Below, piece after piece: positions 12,001 through 25,203 of a stretch of DNA of 64,000 nt. The position numbers and the translations under genes are program-made. The notes below the pieces were generated by a model. It was not told the DNA's origin. It was given only the letters and a program-made list of their open reading frames with translations, and searched no databases. Within the stretch, counting starts at the first letter, position 1, and each line of letters begins with the position of its first letter. The DNA lies in assembly GCF_027579695.1 (NCBI RefSeq), contig NC_083577.1, positions 53,875,283-53,939,282 on the forward strand, written 5' to 3'. Source of the stretch: Neoarius graeffei. Its lineage: Eukaryota > Chordata > Actinopteri > Siluriformes > Ariidae.

Positions 12001-15000
12001 TGCTTGTGCGAGCACATAAAACCTAATAGAAAATGCATTGGGAGCATGATTTTCGAAAAAAAACGTACGTACCATTACTGTCAATGGGAGATTTTGGGGC
12101 AAATCTGAACCTGACAGAAATCGCCCCAAAAGGGCGTGGCTACACCAGGCGCGACCTTAGCCTGATTGGACAATGACATTACTGTTGCCGTGGTAGTAGG
12201 AGTAGATAAAAAAAAAAAAAAACTCCCTCCCTGTTTGGGAGTGCATCGCCCAAATCGCCCCTATTAACGAGCCGCCAGTGGTGCACACATCAGCCAGAGT
12301 GCAGACCAGACCGCTGGAAGCTGGATTGAGTCATCGGACTGAATTTCCTACTTTTTTCAAACTTTCCTGATTTGCCATCAAAACAAACAAAACTTCCGGC
12401 TTGATTACGTCAGCATTCGAAAGAGGGCGCGCGCGTCTTTTGACAATCCCTGTGTCCGGAATTGCTCGCTACTCACTATATAGGGCACTGTATAGTGGAG
12501 ACGCCATTTTGTAGTGCTGTCCATGCTGAAAGAAATCAAATTTGAGACTTTTAATTTGATTTAATAAGACAGCAGCAAAGAAGAAAGTATTCAGCCTTGA
12601 TTTAAAAAGAGCTGAAAGCTGCAGGTACTTCCATATCTTGGCAGGCTGAGTGGTATGCTGGGGCACCTCTTGCCAGCAGACCAGGATATCCAGAGGGAAC
12701 TTGTGCGGTTCAGTGTTGACCTGACCATCCCCAGCTTCAAGGAGGGAGAGAGCATCGTGGAGTGGTGGGGTCATGTCTTCAACAAACCAGACAAGTACCC
12801 CTCCCTGGGTGCACTGGTTAAGTGTTGCCTCTCCGTCTTTCATGGACCTAGAGTCGAGTCCTCATTTAGTCTGATGAATGATGTAATTGATCAAAGGAGT
12901 AGCAACATGAATGTGGAAACATTTAATGCAATACAGACGGTCAAGTAGACGCTGATGTCCAGGGGGAAGACAGCTATGCAGCTCTTTAGAAGGGAGGGCG
13001 TGAAGTTTGGGGAAGTGGACAGAACATTGTGCAAGAACATTAACTCTGCAGCAGCCACATACAAACACCAGCAGAGGGTGAACAAGGAGGAAAAGCAGCA
13101 GCCGCAGAGCAAGTATGGCTCTCAAGCAACTTGCAGTGCTCAGCAGGCCAAGAAACAGACTGCTGAAGGAGAGAAGCGGGCAAGGCTGAAACATGTGGCA
13201 ACTCGGCGAAAGTGGGCCATGGAGACACTGGTGGTCCAGGCAAATAAAAGGAAAAAATGATCACTATTCCTTGTGTGTTCTCCACTTTCTTCGTTCTATT
13301 ATTCGCATTTTTTTCCAGGGCATAATTTCACTATAACTACATGTATTTGTACTGTATGTCCTTGTGCAAATGTCAATACAGTATACTTAGTAAGGAGGCT
13401 ATTCTGGGGGAGGACCCCCCAAACAAAATAAAACAACACCAGAGGCCACGTCACCACTCGCGCACCCTTCTCGCCTTTTTCACCCCTGACCCGTTTTCAT
13501 GCCTGGAAACCAATTGAGTTTCCTTGGCTGTGTGTTTGGGATCACGGTCTTGCTGAAATGTCCACCCTCGTTTCATCTTCAGCATCCTGGTAGATGGCAG
13601 CAGATTCTTATCAAGAATGTCTCTGTACATTTCTCCATTCATCCGTCCTTCAATTATATGAAGTCTGCCAGTACCATATGCTGAAAAACAGCCCCAACAC
13701 CATGATGTTCCCACCTCCAAACTTCTCTGTTGGTATGGTGTTTTTGGGGTGATGTGCAGTGCCATTTCTCCTCCAAACATGGAGGACATCTAACAAGTTC
13801 AATTTTGGTCTCATCTGACCAGACTACAGTATATTCTCCCAGTATTTCACAGGCTTGTTCAAATGTTGTGCAGCAAACTTTAAATGAGATTCAGCATGCT
13901 TTTTCTTCAGCAATGGAGTCTTGCATGGTGAGCGTGCGTAGAGGCCATGGCGGTTGAGTGCATTACTCATTGTGTTCTTTGAAACAACTGTGCCTGCTAA
14001 TTCCAGGTCTTTCTGAAGCTCTCCGTGAGTGGTCCTTGGCTCTTGGACAACTCTTCTGATTATTTTCTTGACGACTCTGTCAAAAAAAATTTGCGAGGAG
14101 CCACCTGGTCATGGTTGGTTCATGGTGAAATTGTTCTTTTCACTTCCGGATAATGGCCCCAGTGGTGTTCACTGGAACATTCAGAAGTTTAGAAGTGCGT
14201 CTGTAAACCAACGCCATCGCTATGTTGTGTAACAATAAGGTTGCAAAGGTCTTAAGAGAGCTCTTTGCTTTTACCCATCATGAGATGCTTCTTGTGTGAC
14301 CAGCTGATATTAATTTGCACTGATCGGGGGCAGGAATGCTTTCTAAATACTGACAGATTTCAGCTGGTTTCTTGGCTTTCTCTGCCTTTTTGCACCTCCT
14401 TTTCATGTGTTCAATACTTATTCCCTGTGTCATTCCACTTTTATTACACTTAATTTATGGACATGCATGTTTTTGATTTCTTTGTATGTGTGAATTACTT
14501 GGGTTGTTACCAACATCTCATCTCATTATCTCTAGCCGCTTTATCCTTCTACAGGGTCGCAGGCAAGCTGGAGCCTATCCCAGCTGACTACGGGCGAAAG
14601 GCGGGGTACGCCCTGGACAAGTCGCCAGGTCATCACAGGGCTGACACATATACCCTGTCCACACTAGGGATTTTGTACCGATACGAAACTACTTTCATAC
14701 CGCAACACCTGTCCACACTAGCAACTATACCGGTACTGTAGCGGTATAACTGTATCGGTACGAAACCCACAAATGTATGGGTTTCGTATCGGTACTGTAG
14801 CGCTTCGCGTCGTGTGGACAGATGAAGCGGCTCTGTATCGATACAAATATAATGCACATGCGCAAAGTCACACACCTTAATCGATGTCTTCGCTGAATAA
14901 AATAGTGACGAACAGAGATTCGTTTGTTTCTTTCTCAACTGCCTCGCGCGTTTTATACGATTCGACTGAATAAATGACCACCAGAAATACAGACTGTACA

Positions 15001-18000
15001 CTGACAACAAAAAGCACACACGCGTTGTTTCATCCGTACGGAAGCCGAGAGAGGCCCTTCATATAATCCTTTTTTTTATTCACCTTGTTATCCCGAGATA
15101 ACGACATAATTAATTCAGGATCTCGAGAAAACAACACGACTAATTCGAGATCTCGAGAAAACAAAACCGTTATTTCGAGATCTCGAGAAAACAAAACAAT
15201 TATTTCATGATCTCGAGTAAACAGATGAGAAATGGTTCATTCAGGTGCACCAAGAGACTTGTTGACTTGCTGACTTTGGGGCTGTTTCTCATTCTGTATC
15301 GACGCAACTTTGGTCATTAGAATGTCTGGAATAATCGATCACCCTAATAAGGCAATATTTTGATCAGCGGTTGACACAGGAAGAGATTGCATCAAGTCTT
15401 TTAATAAGGGATAATTTCAAAATTAGTCTGCGGCACCTCCCCAGAAGACTGGCCCGGCTTCATCTCTACCAATGGAGATACAGTGATCCAGCTGAGATCA
15501 TGAAATAATTGTTTTGTTTTCTCGAGATCTCGAAATAACTGATGCCATATATTCTCGGAAGGAAGTTACTCGGTAATCACGGAAACATTTCGCGCACGCG
15601 CATTTCAACTACCGTGAAAGAAAACCGCAAACATTTCTCGCTAGTGTGGACAGATGTACTAAACTGTACCGGTATACTTTGTATCGATACAGTTATACCA
15701 CTATCGTACCGGTATAAGTGTGAACACAGCAATAGACACAGACAACCATTCACACTCACATTCACACCTACGGTCAATTTAGAGCCATCAATTAGCCTAA
15801 CCTGCATGTCTTTGGACTGTGGGGGAAACCGGAGCACCCGGAGGAAACCCACGCAGACACGGGGAGAACATGCAAACTCCGCACAGAAAGGCCCTCGCTG
15901 GCCACGGGGCTCGAACCCGGACCTTCTTGCTGTGAGGCGACAGTGCTAACCACTACACCACCGTGCCACCCTGTTACCAACATCTGGTGAAATTTTCATG
16001 TCCGTAGCCCCATCAGAAATGTATTTACTGAGAAAAATGTTGACACGTTCAATACTTATTTTCCTCGCTGTATGTAATTAATAATGTACTGCTGTATTGT
16101 TTTGAGTGCAGTGCAGGTCAAAAGGTTATTTACAACTCATTGTTTTCAGTTTTAATTTCAACATACCATGCCAACTATTTCTGATTTGGGGTTGTCTGTA
16201 AAGAATAAACCACAATGGTGCTGCTGCTGTTGGTAAATGGTCAGTGTTGGGGTTTATTCTTTTAGAACATCAAGTGGCAAAGAACTCCAAGTTGTGTTTA
16301 TTAAAGAAAGTTAGTTAGTTTTTACCTATTTATGGTTATATTTAATGTTTTGCTACATCAACAAAAAGTCAGTTCTTGTTACAGTCTACGGAATAAATCT
16401 ACAGGCATTCCCTATCTTTTCTTTCTTTTGACATTAATGGCAAAAAAGCAACATGTTACCAAGAAACCTCTATCCTGAATACTTTCCATTTGCAGAAAAA
16501 CCTGCTGACTGTTACAAAGCACTGACGCCTGTAAATTTTGCTGTAAATGCTAAATGCCTCCTTACAGAAAGCTTTACAATTAAATTTTTTTTTATTCTGT
16601 TTTGATTTGGGAATTAATGCTTTTACTGCTCGCGGGACCCTCTCTCTATGGCATTGGAGCCAGTGACGCCAGAGCTAAAATGGTTCCTATTTGAAGGCCT
16701 TAGGAGCTTCAGTAGTTCTGACTCCCTGTGGTATTCTCTCTCAGATCAGCAGTTCTATCTGCCTCCTGCGGGGAAAGATCTATGATGCTATGGACAACAG
16801 ACCTCTAGCCACATCCAGCTACAAAGAGGCCTTGAAACTGGACGTCTACTGCTTTGAAGCCTTTGACCTTTTAACATCCCATCACATGCTCACTGCTCAA
16901 GAGGGTGAGACATTACTCTCGCTAATCACATTAACTCACTCAGTCATAGAAATGTTTCACTGGTGTGAAATCCTGTTTCGTTCTGTCCCGTCACTGCAGA
17001 AAGGGATTTCTTGGATTCCCTTCCTTTTAGCCAACAATGTACTGAGGAGGAAAAGGAGCTGCTACGCTTTCTTTATGAAAATAAGTTAAAGAAGGTGCAA
17101 AGGTTTTTCATTTTCTTATGGATGTTATTTTCGTGTAATTTCCTCAATTTGAACAAAACCATTCTAGGTACTAAATACTGATCCACATATCTCTCGATCA
17201 CTCTGACAGTATAACAAGCCGAGTGAAATAGTGGTACCCGACATAGTGAATGGTCTTCAGGACAACTTGGATGTAGTCGTCTCTCTTGCAGAGCGACATT
17301 ATTACAACTGTGACTTTAAGATGTGCTACACCCTCACATCAATGTAAGTAAGCTTCATCCATGAGCCATTTATTCTTCCTGTAAGGGTTGTTTTTACGTC
17401 ATATCTCCTGTCAAAATAAGATGTGTTTAATCATTCAAAGTGATGAAGTACAACCCCAAGTCCAAAATAGTTGGGACAAAGTACAAATTGTAAATAAAAA
17501 CGGAATGCAATGATGTGGAAGTTTCAAAATTCCATATTTTATTTAGAATAGAACATGGATGACATATCAAATGTTTAAACTGAGAAAATGTATCATTTAA
17601 AGAGAAAAATTAGGTGATTTTAAATTTCATGACAACACATCTCAAAAAAGTTGGGACAAGGCCATGTTTACCACTGTGAGACATCCCCTTTTCTCTTTAC
17701 AACAGTCTGTAAACGTCTGGGGACTGAGGAGACAAGTTGCTCAAGTTTAGGGATAGGAATGTTAACCCATTCTTGTCTATTGCCGCTTTTCCACTACAAA
17801 CGCAGCTGAGCCGTGCCGTGCTGAGTCGAGCTGAGCGGGGCTGTTGGAGTTGCATTTCAACTACAACCGTGCTGAACCGTGCTGGCTGGAAGTGGGTGGA
17901 CACATTGGGTGGAGTTAGCGAAAGTGGGTGGACGTCACGTGATGTCGTTAAGCAGCGCAAACAGTGACATCAGTGGTCTTTTAAGCGGTAGTCTCACGAC

Positions 18001-21000
18001 CCGAATAGTAAACAATAAACATGGAGGACATGGAGTCGTTAGTGTTGCTGGTCTTGGTGCTGTGGCTTGTCGTCACCGACAACGCCAACAGTTACTGGCA
18101 AGAGCGTATAGATGAGGCGAGGCGCATAAGGCTTCAGAAATTCTCGTAATTCGTAATTCTTCTTCTTCCGGGTTTACGGTGTTTACAGATCCCAGCGTGC
18201 TCGCGGGGCGTGTGGGGGCATGTGAGGACACTCCTCCTCACCAATCAGTGCACAGGGGAGTGTCTGCTCACGCCCCCAGCCTCACTCAGCTCGGTTTGGC
18301 TCGCTTCAGCCCCACTCCAAAACCGTGCGAGTTTTAGGGGCTAAGCAGGGCTGAAGCGAGCTGAGTCGTGTTGTTCTTTGGTAGTCGAAACGCGAGCCGT
18401 GTCGGGCTGAAGCGAGCTGAAGTGAGCTGAAAAAGGGTAGTGGAAAAGGGCCATAATGTAGGATTCTAGTTGCTCAACTGTCTTAGGTCTTTTTTGTCGT
18501 ATCTTCCGTTTTATGATGTGCCAAATGTTTTCTATGGGTGAAAGATCTGGGGCCTCATGTACAAAGCTTGCGTACGCACAAAAAAGCTACGTACGTCACT
18601 TTCTGCGCAAACATTCGTATGTACAAAGATTGACTTGGCGTGGAAAAGTGCGGTACTCTACGCAAACCTCATGGCTGGCGTACGCACATTTCTGGTGCAT
18701 CTTGGTACTTGGCGACACTTAGAGACAGAGCAACGCAACTACATTTAGGCCTACTCGGTCAAGAGTCATGACATGGCGATAAGAGGCATTCAAAAATGCA
18801 TCGGAACATCAGCATGCGTGAATTGAAATGTATGTCAGTCATACGACATTGTCGAGACACACAATGCGAGACTGTTGGGTAAATGCCAACAGATCCATCA
18901 ACCATCCCTTCCATATTGTAATTACGGGAAATGAGAAACCCCAGCAATATCATTTCGATATTATTCCCATAGACTATTGGTTAATTAATTAAATTAAAGA
19001 ATGCACATGCAGGACCATGCATTGCAGCTAGCTTAATAGATCTTCCTCGCGCATTTGCCGCGAGGTGTCAGACTGAAATATTATTAGTTGGTGTTGCGTG
19101 GGGTAGCCTTATCACATAATTACCAAGATCAATATATGAAACGATTTCCAAGTGCGTACAAATCAGACACAACCGCGGTGTGTGGCGTGTTACACAAGGT
19201 GGCGCAGCGGCACGGCGTGCCAATAATGGAGCGAGACCTGCCGGAGGACCCAGACCCTGGGCCTCACAACGAGGTGCCACAGCGACATGGCATACAAACC
19301 CGGCAGCGCTTAATAGCCACAATGTGAAAAGGTAAGGACAGACGGGACACCATTCATTTTTTAAGATATTCTTTTAATGTGTTATTCAGTTCCTTCAATT
19401 CCTCGTGGATTCCCTTGAGGTTGTCGTTAATTGCCTCTATCCCCTTTAAAATTTCCCCCTGCGACTCAAGGACCGCGCGCATCAGCACCCGGCCTGTGGA
19501 CCCGGCGACAGGGGCAGACGGTGGAGAAGGGGGGCAGGTGACAGTGACGCTGGATCCGCTCGGCTGGGGGTCCTCTTTCTGCTCGGGTGGGATGGACTGG
19601 GGGCCTCCTGTTGTTCCCTAGCACCCTGCTAGAATACATTTGTCATTAAAATCCTATTGTGGAAAATATGTGCACATGTTTTATTTCTGGTTACATGTGG
19701 CTAGGAATATTGGGCCTACAAATGGCCCTTTTCCACTACCCTTTTTCAGCTCACTTCAGCTTGCTTGAGCTCACTTCAGCCCGACACGGCTCGCGTTTCG
19801 ACTATCTAAGAACAGCACGACTCGGCTCGCTTCAGCCCTGCTCAGCCCCCAAAACTCGCACGGTTTTGGAGTGGGGCTGAAGCGAGCCAAACCGAGCCGA
19901 GTGGGGCTAGGGGCGTGAGCAGACACTCCCCTGTGCACTGATTGGTGAGGAGGAGTGTCCTCACGCCCCGCGAGCACGCTGGGATCTGTAAACACCGTAA
20001 ACCCGGAAGAAGGAGAATTACGAGAATTTCTGAAGCCTTATGCGCCTCGCCTCATCTATACGCTCTTGCCAGTATCTGTTGGCATTGTCGGTGACAACAA
20101 GCCACAGCACCAAGACCAGCAACACTAACGACTCCATGTCCTCCATGTTTATTGTTTACTATCCGGGTCGTGAGACTACCGCTTAAAAGGTCACTGATGT
20201 CACTGTTTGCGCCACCTAATGACATCACCTGACGTCCACCCACTTTCGCTAACTCCACCCAATGTGTCCACCCACTTCCAGCCAGCACGGTTCAGCGCAG
20301 TTGTAGTCGAAATGCAACTCCAACAGCCCCGCTCAGCTCGACTCAGCCGCGTTGGTAGTGGAAAAGCGGCATAAGAGAGGAAGACATTTCCTCAAATACA
20401 GGGTGTCCCCGAAAAAATGTACACATTAGAGCACTAAAGGTGTTTTTTTGTTTTCAAAACCCATGTAACTCAAATAGACACTCGTGGCGCAGGCACTGTG
20501 GACGATGCAAATCATACCGTTATCTTGGTATAGGCTACATTCACATTCAGTGGCATACAATCAGTGACCGTTGCATGTCTCATAGCATACACTTTGAACA
20601 TCACTTTAATTGGAGGTGACAGAACAATTAAGTGATGTGAATTCTATTACACTGTGCTAAAGGCAGGGATTAACGCGAATAAATGTTAATGTTAAATGTT
20701 AATAATAAATGTTAAATGTTAATTTGATTAACGCGAGATTTCTAACATTTAATTAACATTAACGCGTTAGTAAAAGTTGCCATGTCTTTTACCTAACGCG
20801 GGCCTTACTGCAGGTCTATTTATACTAATTAACATATTCAGTGTGGAATAATTGAGGGAGGAGACGGGGCGGGGAATGGGGCTCGTGCATGTGCGCCGAA
20901 TTCCACGTTGATTAAGATGTACAACAGGAGAGTGCGTGGAAACCTTCATTGATTGATACATCCGGATTTTTTTGGTCGTACGCAAATTTCCCAATTTTGA

Positions 21001-24000
21001 CGTGCGCACATATTTAGTGGGAAATCCACGCAGGTCTTTGTACATGAGGCCCCTGGACTGCACGCTGGCCAGTTCAGTACCCAGACCCTTCTTCTACGCA
21101 GCCATGATGCTGTAATTGATGCAGTATGTGGTTTGGCATTGTCACGTTGGAAAATGCAAGGTCTTCCCTGAAAGAGACGTCGTCTGGATGGGAGCATATG
21201 TTGCTCTAGAACCTGGATATACCTTTCAACATTGATGGTGTCTTTCCAGATGTGTAAGCTGCCCATGCCACACGCACTAATGCAACCCCATACCATCAGA
21301 GATGCAGGCTCCTGAACTGAGCGCTGATAACAACTTGGGTCGTCCTTCTTCTCTTTAGTCCGAATGACACGGCGTCCCTGATTTCCATAAAGAACTTCAA
21401 ATTTTGATTCGTCTGACCACAGAACAGTTTTCCACTTTGCCACAGTCCATTTTAAATGAGCCTTGGGCCAGAGAAAACGTCTGCACTTCTGGATCATGTT
21501 TAGATACGGCTTCTTCTTTGAACTATAGAGTTTTAGCTGGCAACGGCGGATGGCACGGTGAATTTTGTTCACAGATGGTGTTCTCTGGAAATATTCCTGA
21601 GCCCATTTTGTGATTTTTCCAATACAGAAGCATGCCTGTATTTGATGCAGTGCCGTCTAAGGGCCCGAAGATCACGGGCACCCAGTGTGGTTTTCCGGCC
21701 TTGACCCTTACGCACAGAGATTCTTCCAGATTCTCTGAGGCCAAGTTTACATTAGACCGTATCTGTCTCGTTTTCTTCGCGGATGCACTGTCCGTTTACA
21801 TTAAACCGCCTGGAAACGCCGGGAAACGGGAATCCGCCAGGGTCCACGTATTCAATCCAGATCATGTCAGCTCCGGTGCTGTGTAAACATTGAGAATACG
21901 CGGATACGCTGTGCTGAGCTCTAGCTGGCGTCGTCATTGGACAACGTCACTGTGACATCCACCTTCCTGATTCGCTGGCGTTGGTCATGTGACGCGACTG
22001 CTGAAAAACGGCGCGGACTTCCGCCTTGTATCACCTTTCATTAAAGAGTATAAAAGTATGAAAATACTGATGCAAATACTGCCCATTGTGTAGTTATGAT
22101 TGTCTTTAGGCTTGCCATCCTTCCACTTGCAAGTGGTAAGTGATATGCGCTGGGATCACACACACAGCGGCTCAGTCCCGAATCACAGCTTGTGCACTTC
22201 ACTCGCACGCTCTGTGAGCTGTGCAAGGCCGGAGTGCGCACCCTCCAGAGGGCACTCGCTGTTCAGGGCGGAGTGATTTGGAGCGCAGGATGCCTGCGGA
22301 GCCGAGTGTATCCGTGTATTGGTGTTGCTGTGTGCACGCAAATCGTGTATTGGTGTTGCTGTGTGCACACTAATCGTTTTAAAAACGTTAATCTGATGAT
22401 CCGCTGATATGGTCTAATGTAAACATGGGCTGAATCTTTTGATATTATGCACTGTAGATGATGATATGTTCAAACTCTTTGCAATTTTACACTGTCGAAC
22501 TCCTTTCTGATATTGCTCCACTATTTGTCGGCGCAGAATTAGGGGGATTGGTGATCCTCTTCCCATCTTTACTTCTGAGAGCCGCTGCCACTCCAAGATG
22601 CTCTTTTTATACCCAGTCATGTTAATGACCTATTGCCAATTGACCTAATGAGTTGCAATTTGGTCCTCCAGCTGTTCCTTTTTTGTACCTTTAACTTTTC
22701 CAGCCTCTTATTGTCCCTGTCCCAACTTTTTTGAGATGTGTTGCTGTCATGAAATTTTAAATGAGCCAATATTTGGCATGAAATTTCAAAATGTCTCACT
22801 TTCGACATTTGATATGTTGTCTATGTTCTATTGTGAATACAAATATCAGTTTTTGAGATCTGTAAATTATTGCATTCCGTTTTTATTTACAATTTGTACT
22901 TTGTCCCAACTTTTTTGGAATCGGGTTGTATATTTTATGTTAGAGTTTCTTTAACTCCAGTTTTTTAAAGGAATACTCCTTCCATTTGAATAATTGATGT
23001 TGGGCAACAAATCTCTTCATCTAAAAACGTCACGTCCTCAAGCTATTTAGAAATGAGTGGTTAGCTTCTGGAGATGTCCAGTACAATACGAGTATCAAGT
23101 GAACAGCAAGTCTTTTCCCCTTTGCACCCAATAAATATTATGCCTCATAAAATCCGGCAGTATTCTGGACACTTGCGTTACATAATGACATCACCTAAAT
23201 GCTTTAAAATTATTGTTGAAATCGGTGTTGCCCTGATGCAATACAGGTTTGAAGCGGTGGCTTGGTATCAGACTGGATCAGATATCATCTCATCTCATTA
23301 CCTCTAGCCGCTTTATCCTGTTCTACAGGGTCGCAGGCAAGCTGGAGCCTATCCCAGCTGACTACGGGCGAAAGGCGGGGTACACCCTGGACAAGTCGCC
23401 AGGTCATCACAGGGCTGACACATAGACACAGACAACCATTCACACTCACATTCACACCTACGGTCAATTTAGAGTCACCAGTTAACCTAACCTGCATGTC
23501 TTTGGACTGTGGGGGAAACCGGAGCACCCGGAGGAAACCCACGCGGACACGGGGAGAACATGCAAACTCCGCACAGAAAGGCCCTTGCCGGCCACGGGGC
23601 TCGAACCCGGACCTTCTTGCTGTGAGGCGACAGCGCTAGCCACTACACCACCGTGCCGCCCTGGATCAGATATTCTCTAAATTTACTGACCGTTTGTGCA
23701 CTGAACATGTTAATTTGACTGGTACAATATTAGGGATGGACACTTGAGTACCTGCAAAGGACAGCAATGATTGATCATGACAAAGGCAATAAAAATATAA
23801 TTGAAGATTTTATTTGCTTGGTTTCAGTGTGCGAAATTACCGCGTGCCCGGTAGCCCGACGCTATCAACTTTTTCGTCGGGCCATAAACTATTAAAAAAA
23901 AAAAAAAAGTAGCGAGTCCGTCATGCCACAAACATTGGCCCACCCGTGAACGTACATTTTGACGGTTTCATGCTTATATTACTATGTCCCTAACATGGCA

Positions 24001-25167
24001 CGTCCACCTTTTGCAAGGATTGTTTTCATTGGTTATTTTGTCAGATGCATCACAAATCTGTAAAACGAAAGCGAATCAGCTGCCTTCTCTTAAATGAGCA
24101 GTTTATCACATTACATTTTGCCGACATTGTGGCGCAAGATTCTACAGGAGTGCGCTTTTTCGCCTTTTCGTGACAATCATGTGGAAGTTTCTGGGTTTGC
24201 CTGAGAAAAAAGTGAAGAAGAAATCAAAGCTACTAAGAAGTGATATGAGGAAGAAAAGCAGGAGGACATTTAAACCAGGTTGGCTGCAGACATACAATTG
24301 GTTGTTGTACTCAAATACACAAAAACGGATGGTTTGCCGACCTTGCCGTTCAATTTATGGTCTGTACGCTGTTAGAAAACCCAGACTGAAAACTGACAAA
24401 TCACAAGTATGCGAATGCTCCTCTTGTGTTGGGCTCACAGAACTTCAAAAAACACACACTAGATGTGCATCAGGCATCCGGGGGTCATACATTCACACTG
24501 GCCATCAACTTTTAATGCTGGCCATGAACATTGAAAAGTTAAGAGCCCTGTTGGCCATTTCTGATTTTTCAAGATATTTCGCACACTGTTTTGGTTTATT
24601 TATTTGTTTACCCATTTCATCAGGTAAATTTTAGACTGATTCGAAGCCTGATATCAGTCAACAAAACACAGAAGCTCTGTGAGAAAAGGGACCCTTTTTT
24701 GCAGCCAAGGGCTTACCCACCCCACACAAAAACCACATGTGATCTGATAGTGTGAGATTAGACAAAAGTTGCATGCAATCTGATGGTGTGAAATGCAGCA
24801 TGGAGGTTGATTTCTGTGTTCTGGATTGAGTTTTTTTCCTTCCTTTTTTGTTTTGCTGCACTGAGTGGTTGTCTGTTTTTATCCAGGGTAATGGTCAAAG
24901 ACCCATTTCATGCAAATTGTTTACCGGTGCACATCGGAACCCTAGTGGAGCTGAGCAAAGCAAATGGTAGGGTAGGCCAGTGATTTAATCTCACTTTACA
25001 CTTCTGAATGAATGAATAAATCTTGTATATCCTAAATTCAGTTTATTTTTATCTCTGCAGAATTGTTTTACCTCTCTCATAAGCTGGTGGATTTATACCC
25101 CAATAACCCAGTGAGTACAGTCTTTGATGTCACTCCTGCACAGAGTACACTTGTGGTGGTTGTGTTT

Positions 25168-25203
<36 letters not shown>

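Larger units (their letters stand above)
9279..12280 (-). mobile_element. hAT element with TTF-type finger remnant (level 4)
   Basis: Ends CAGTGGCGGCTC and GAGCCGCCAGTG are flanked by an exact 8-bp duplication GTGCACAC (9271-9278 and 12281-12288). It contains a Harbinger-like insert at 9493-10735 and a transposase N-terminal fragment at 11561-11998. A related shorter copy is at 61113-62538. Confidence 0.9.
8995..13504 (+). mobile_element. hAT-like element nested in the Tc1 transposase (level 3)
   Basis: The ends read CATGCATGAAAA at the left and, complemented, CAGGCATGAAAA at the right. The flanks share GAAACC, which is single in the uninterrupted gene. It carries a hATC dimerisation-domain remnant at 12655-13260 and is itself interrupted by the 9279-12280 element. 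Confidence 0.72.
14519..15972 (-). repeat. tRNA-derived SINE, split by a TIR element
   Basis: SINE halves at 14519-14652 and about 15728-15972 are flanked by a 13-bp duplication GTTACCAACATCT (14506-14518, 15973-15985). It has an A box (gtgtagtggttagc) and a B box (GGTTCGAGCCC) on the - strand. The middle is an inserted element. Confidence 0.88.
8541..16070 (-). mobile_element. Tc1 element nested in the intron 5 nest (level 2)
   Basis: Inverted ends (CAGCGGGGAAAATAAGTATT on the left, complement on the right) are flanked by TA at 8539-8540 and 16071-16072. A transposase gene on the - strand is split by the 8995-13504 hAT. The region after 13504 continues the element until a SINE interrupts it at 14519-15972. 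Confidence 0.88.
7569..16195. mobile_element. Outer Tc1-like non-autonomous element of the intron 5 nest
   Basis: The left end CAACCCCAAATCAGAAAAAG at 7569 is matched by a complementary right end (CTGATTTGGGGTTGT) ending at 16195. Its own body (7569-7711, 8009-8538 and 16073-16195) is non-coding and resembles a related copy at 51655-52424, which lacks the insertions. All the sequence between 8541 and 16070, plus 7712-8008, is inserted DNA. Confidence 0.72.
18550..21052. mobile_element. PIF/Harbinger element with two convergent gene remnants
   Basis: Ends GGGCCTCATGTACAAAG and CTTTGTACATGAGGCCC, flanked by CTG (18547-18549, 21053-21055). It contains a transposase C-terminal remnant on + (19088-19327) and a Myb-like accessory-protein remnant on - (19354-19617), tail to tail. 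That two-gene layout is typical of Harbinger. Copy 3 of the smaller element is inserted at 19723-20371. Confidence 0.85.
17451..22928 (-). mobile_element. Tc1/mariner element, second copy, cut by three insertions
   Basis: Ends of the same family as 347-1958, with TA at 17449-17450 and 22929-22930. Aligning to the uninterrupted copy shows three inserts at 17781-18453, 18550-21052 and 21739-22430, each with a 3-bp duplication. The transposase is therefore in pieces on the - strand (18454-18549, 21053-21738, 22431-22620). It fills most of CDC16 intron 8. Confidence 0.93.

Noticed and set aside
15780-15972. tRNA genes suggested by A and B boxes in several places
   Set aside because: The boxes belong to SINE heads. 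No complete cloverleaf with an acceptor stem was found, so no functional tRNA is called.
23262-23639. Many 75-135 codon open frames with '[16 protein letters not shown]' or '[20 protein letters not shown]'
   Set aside because: These recur in every SINE copy on both strands and are chance open frames in the SINE body.
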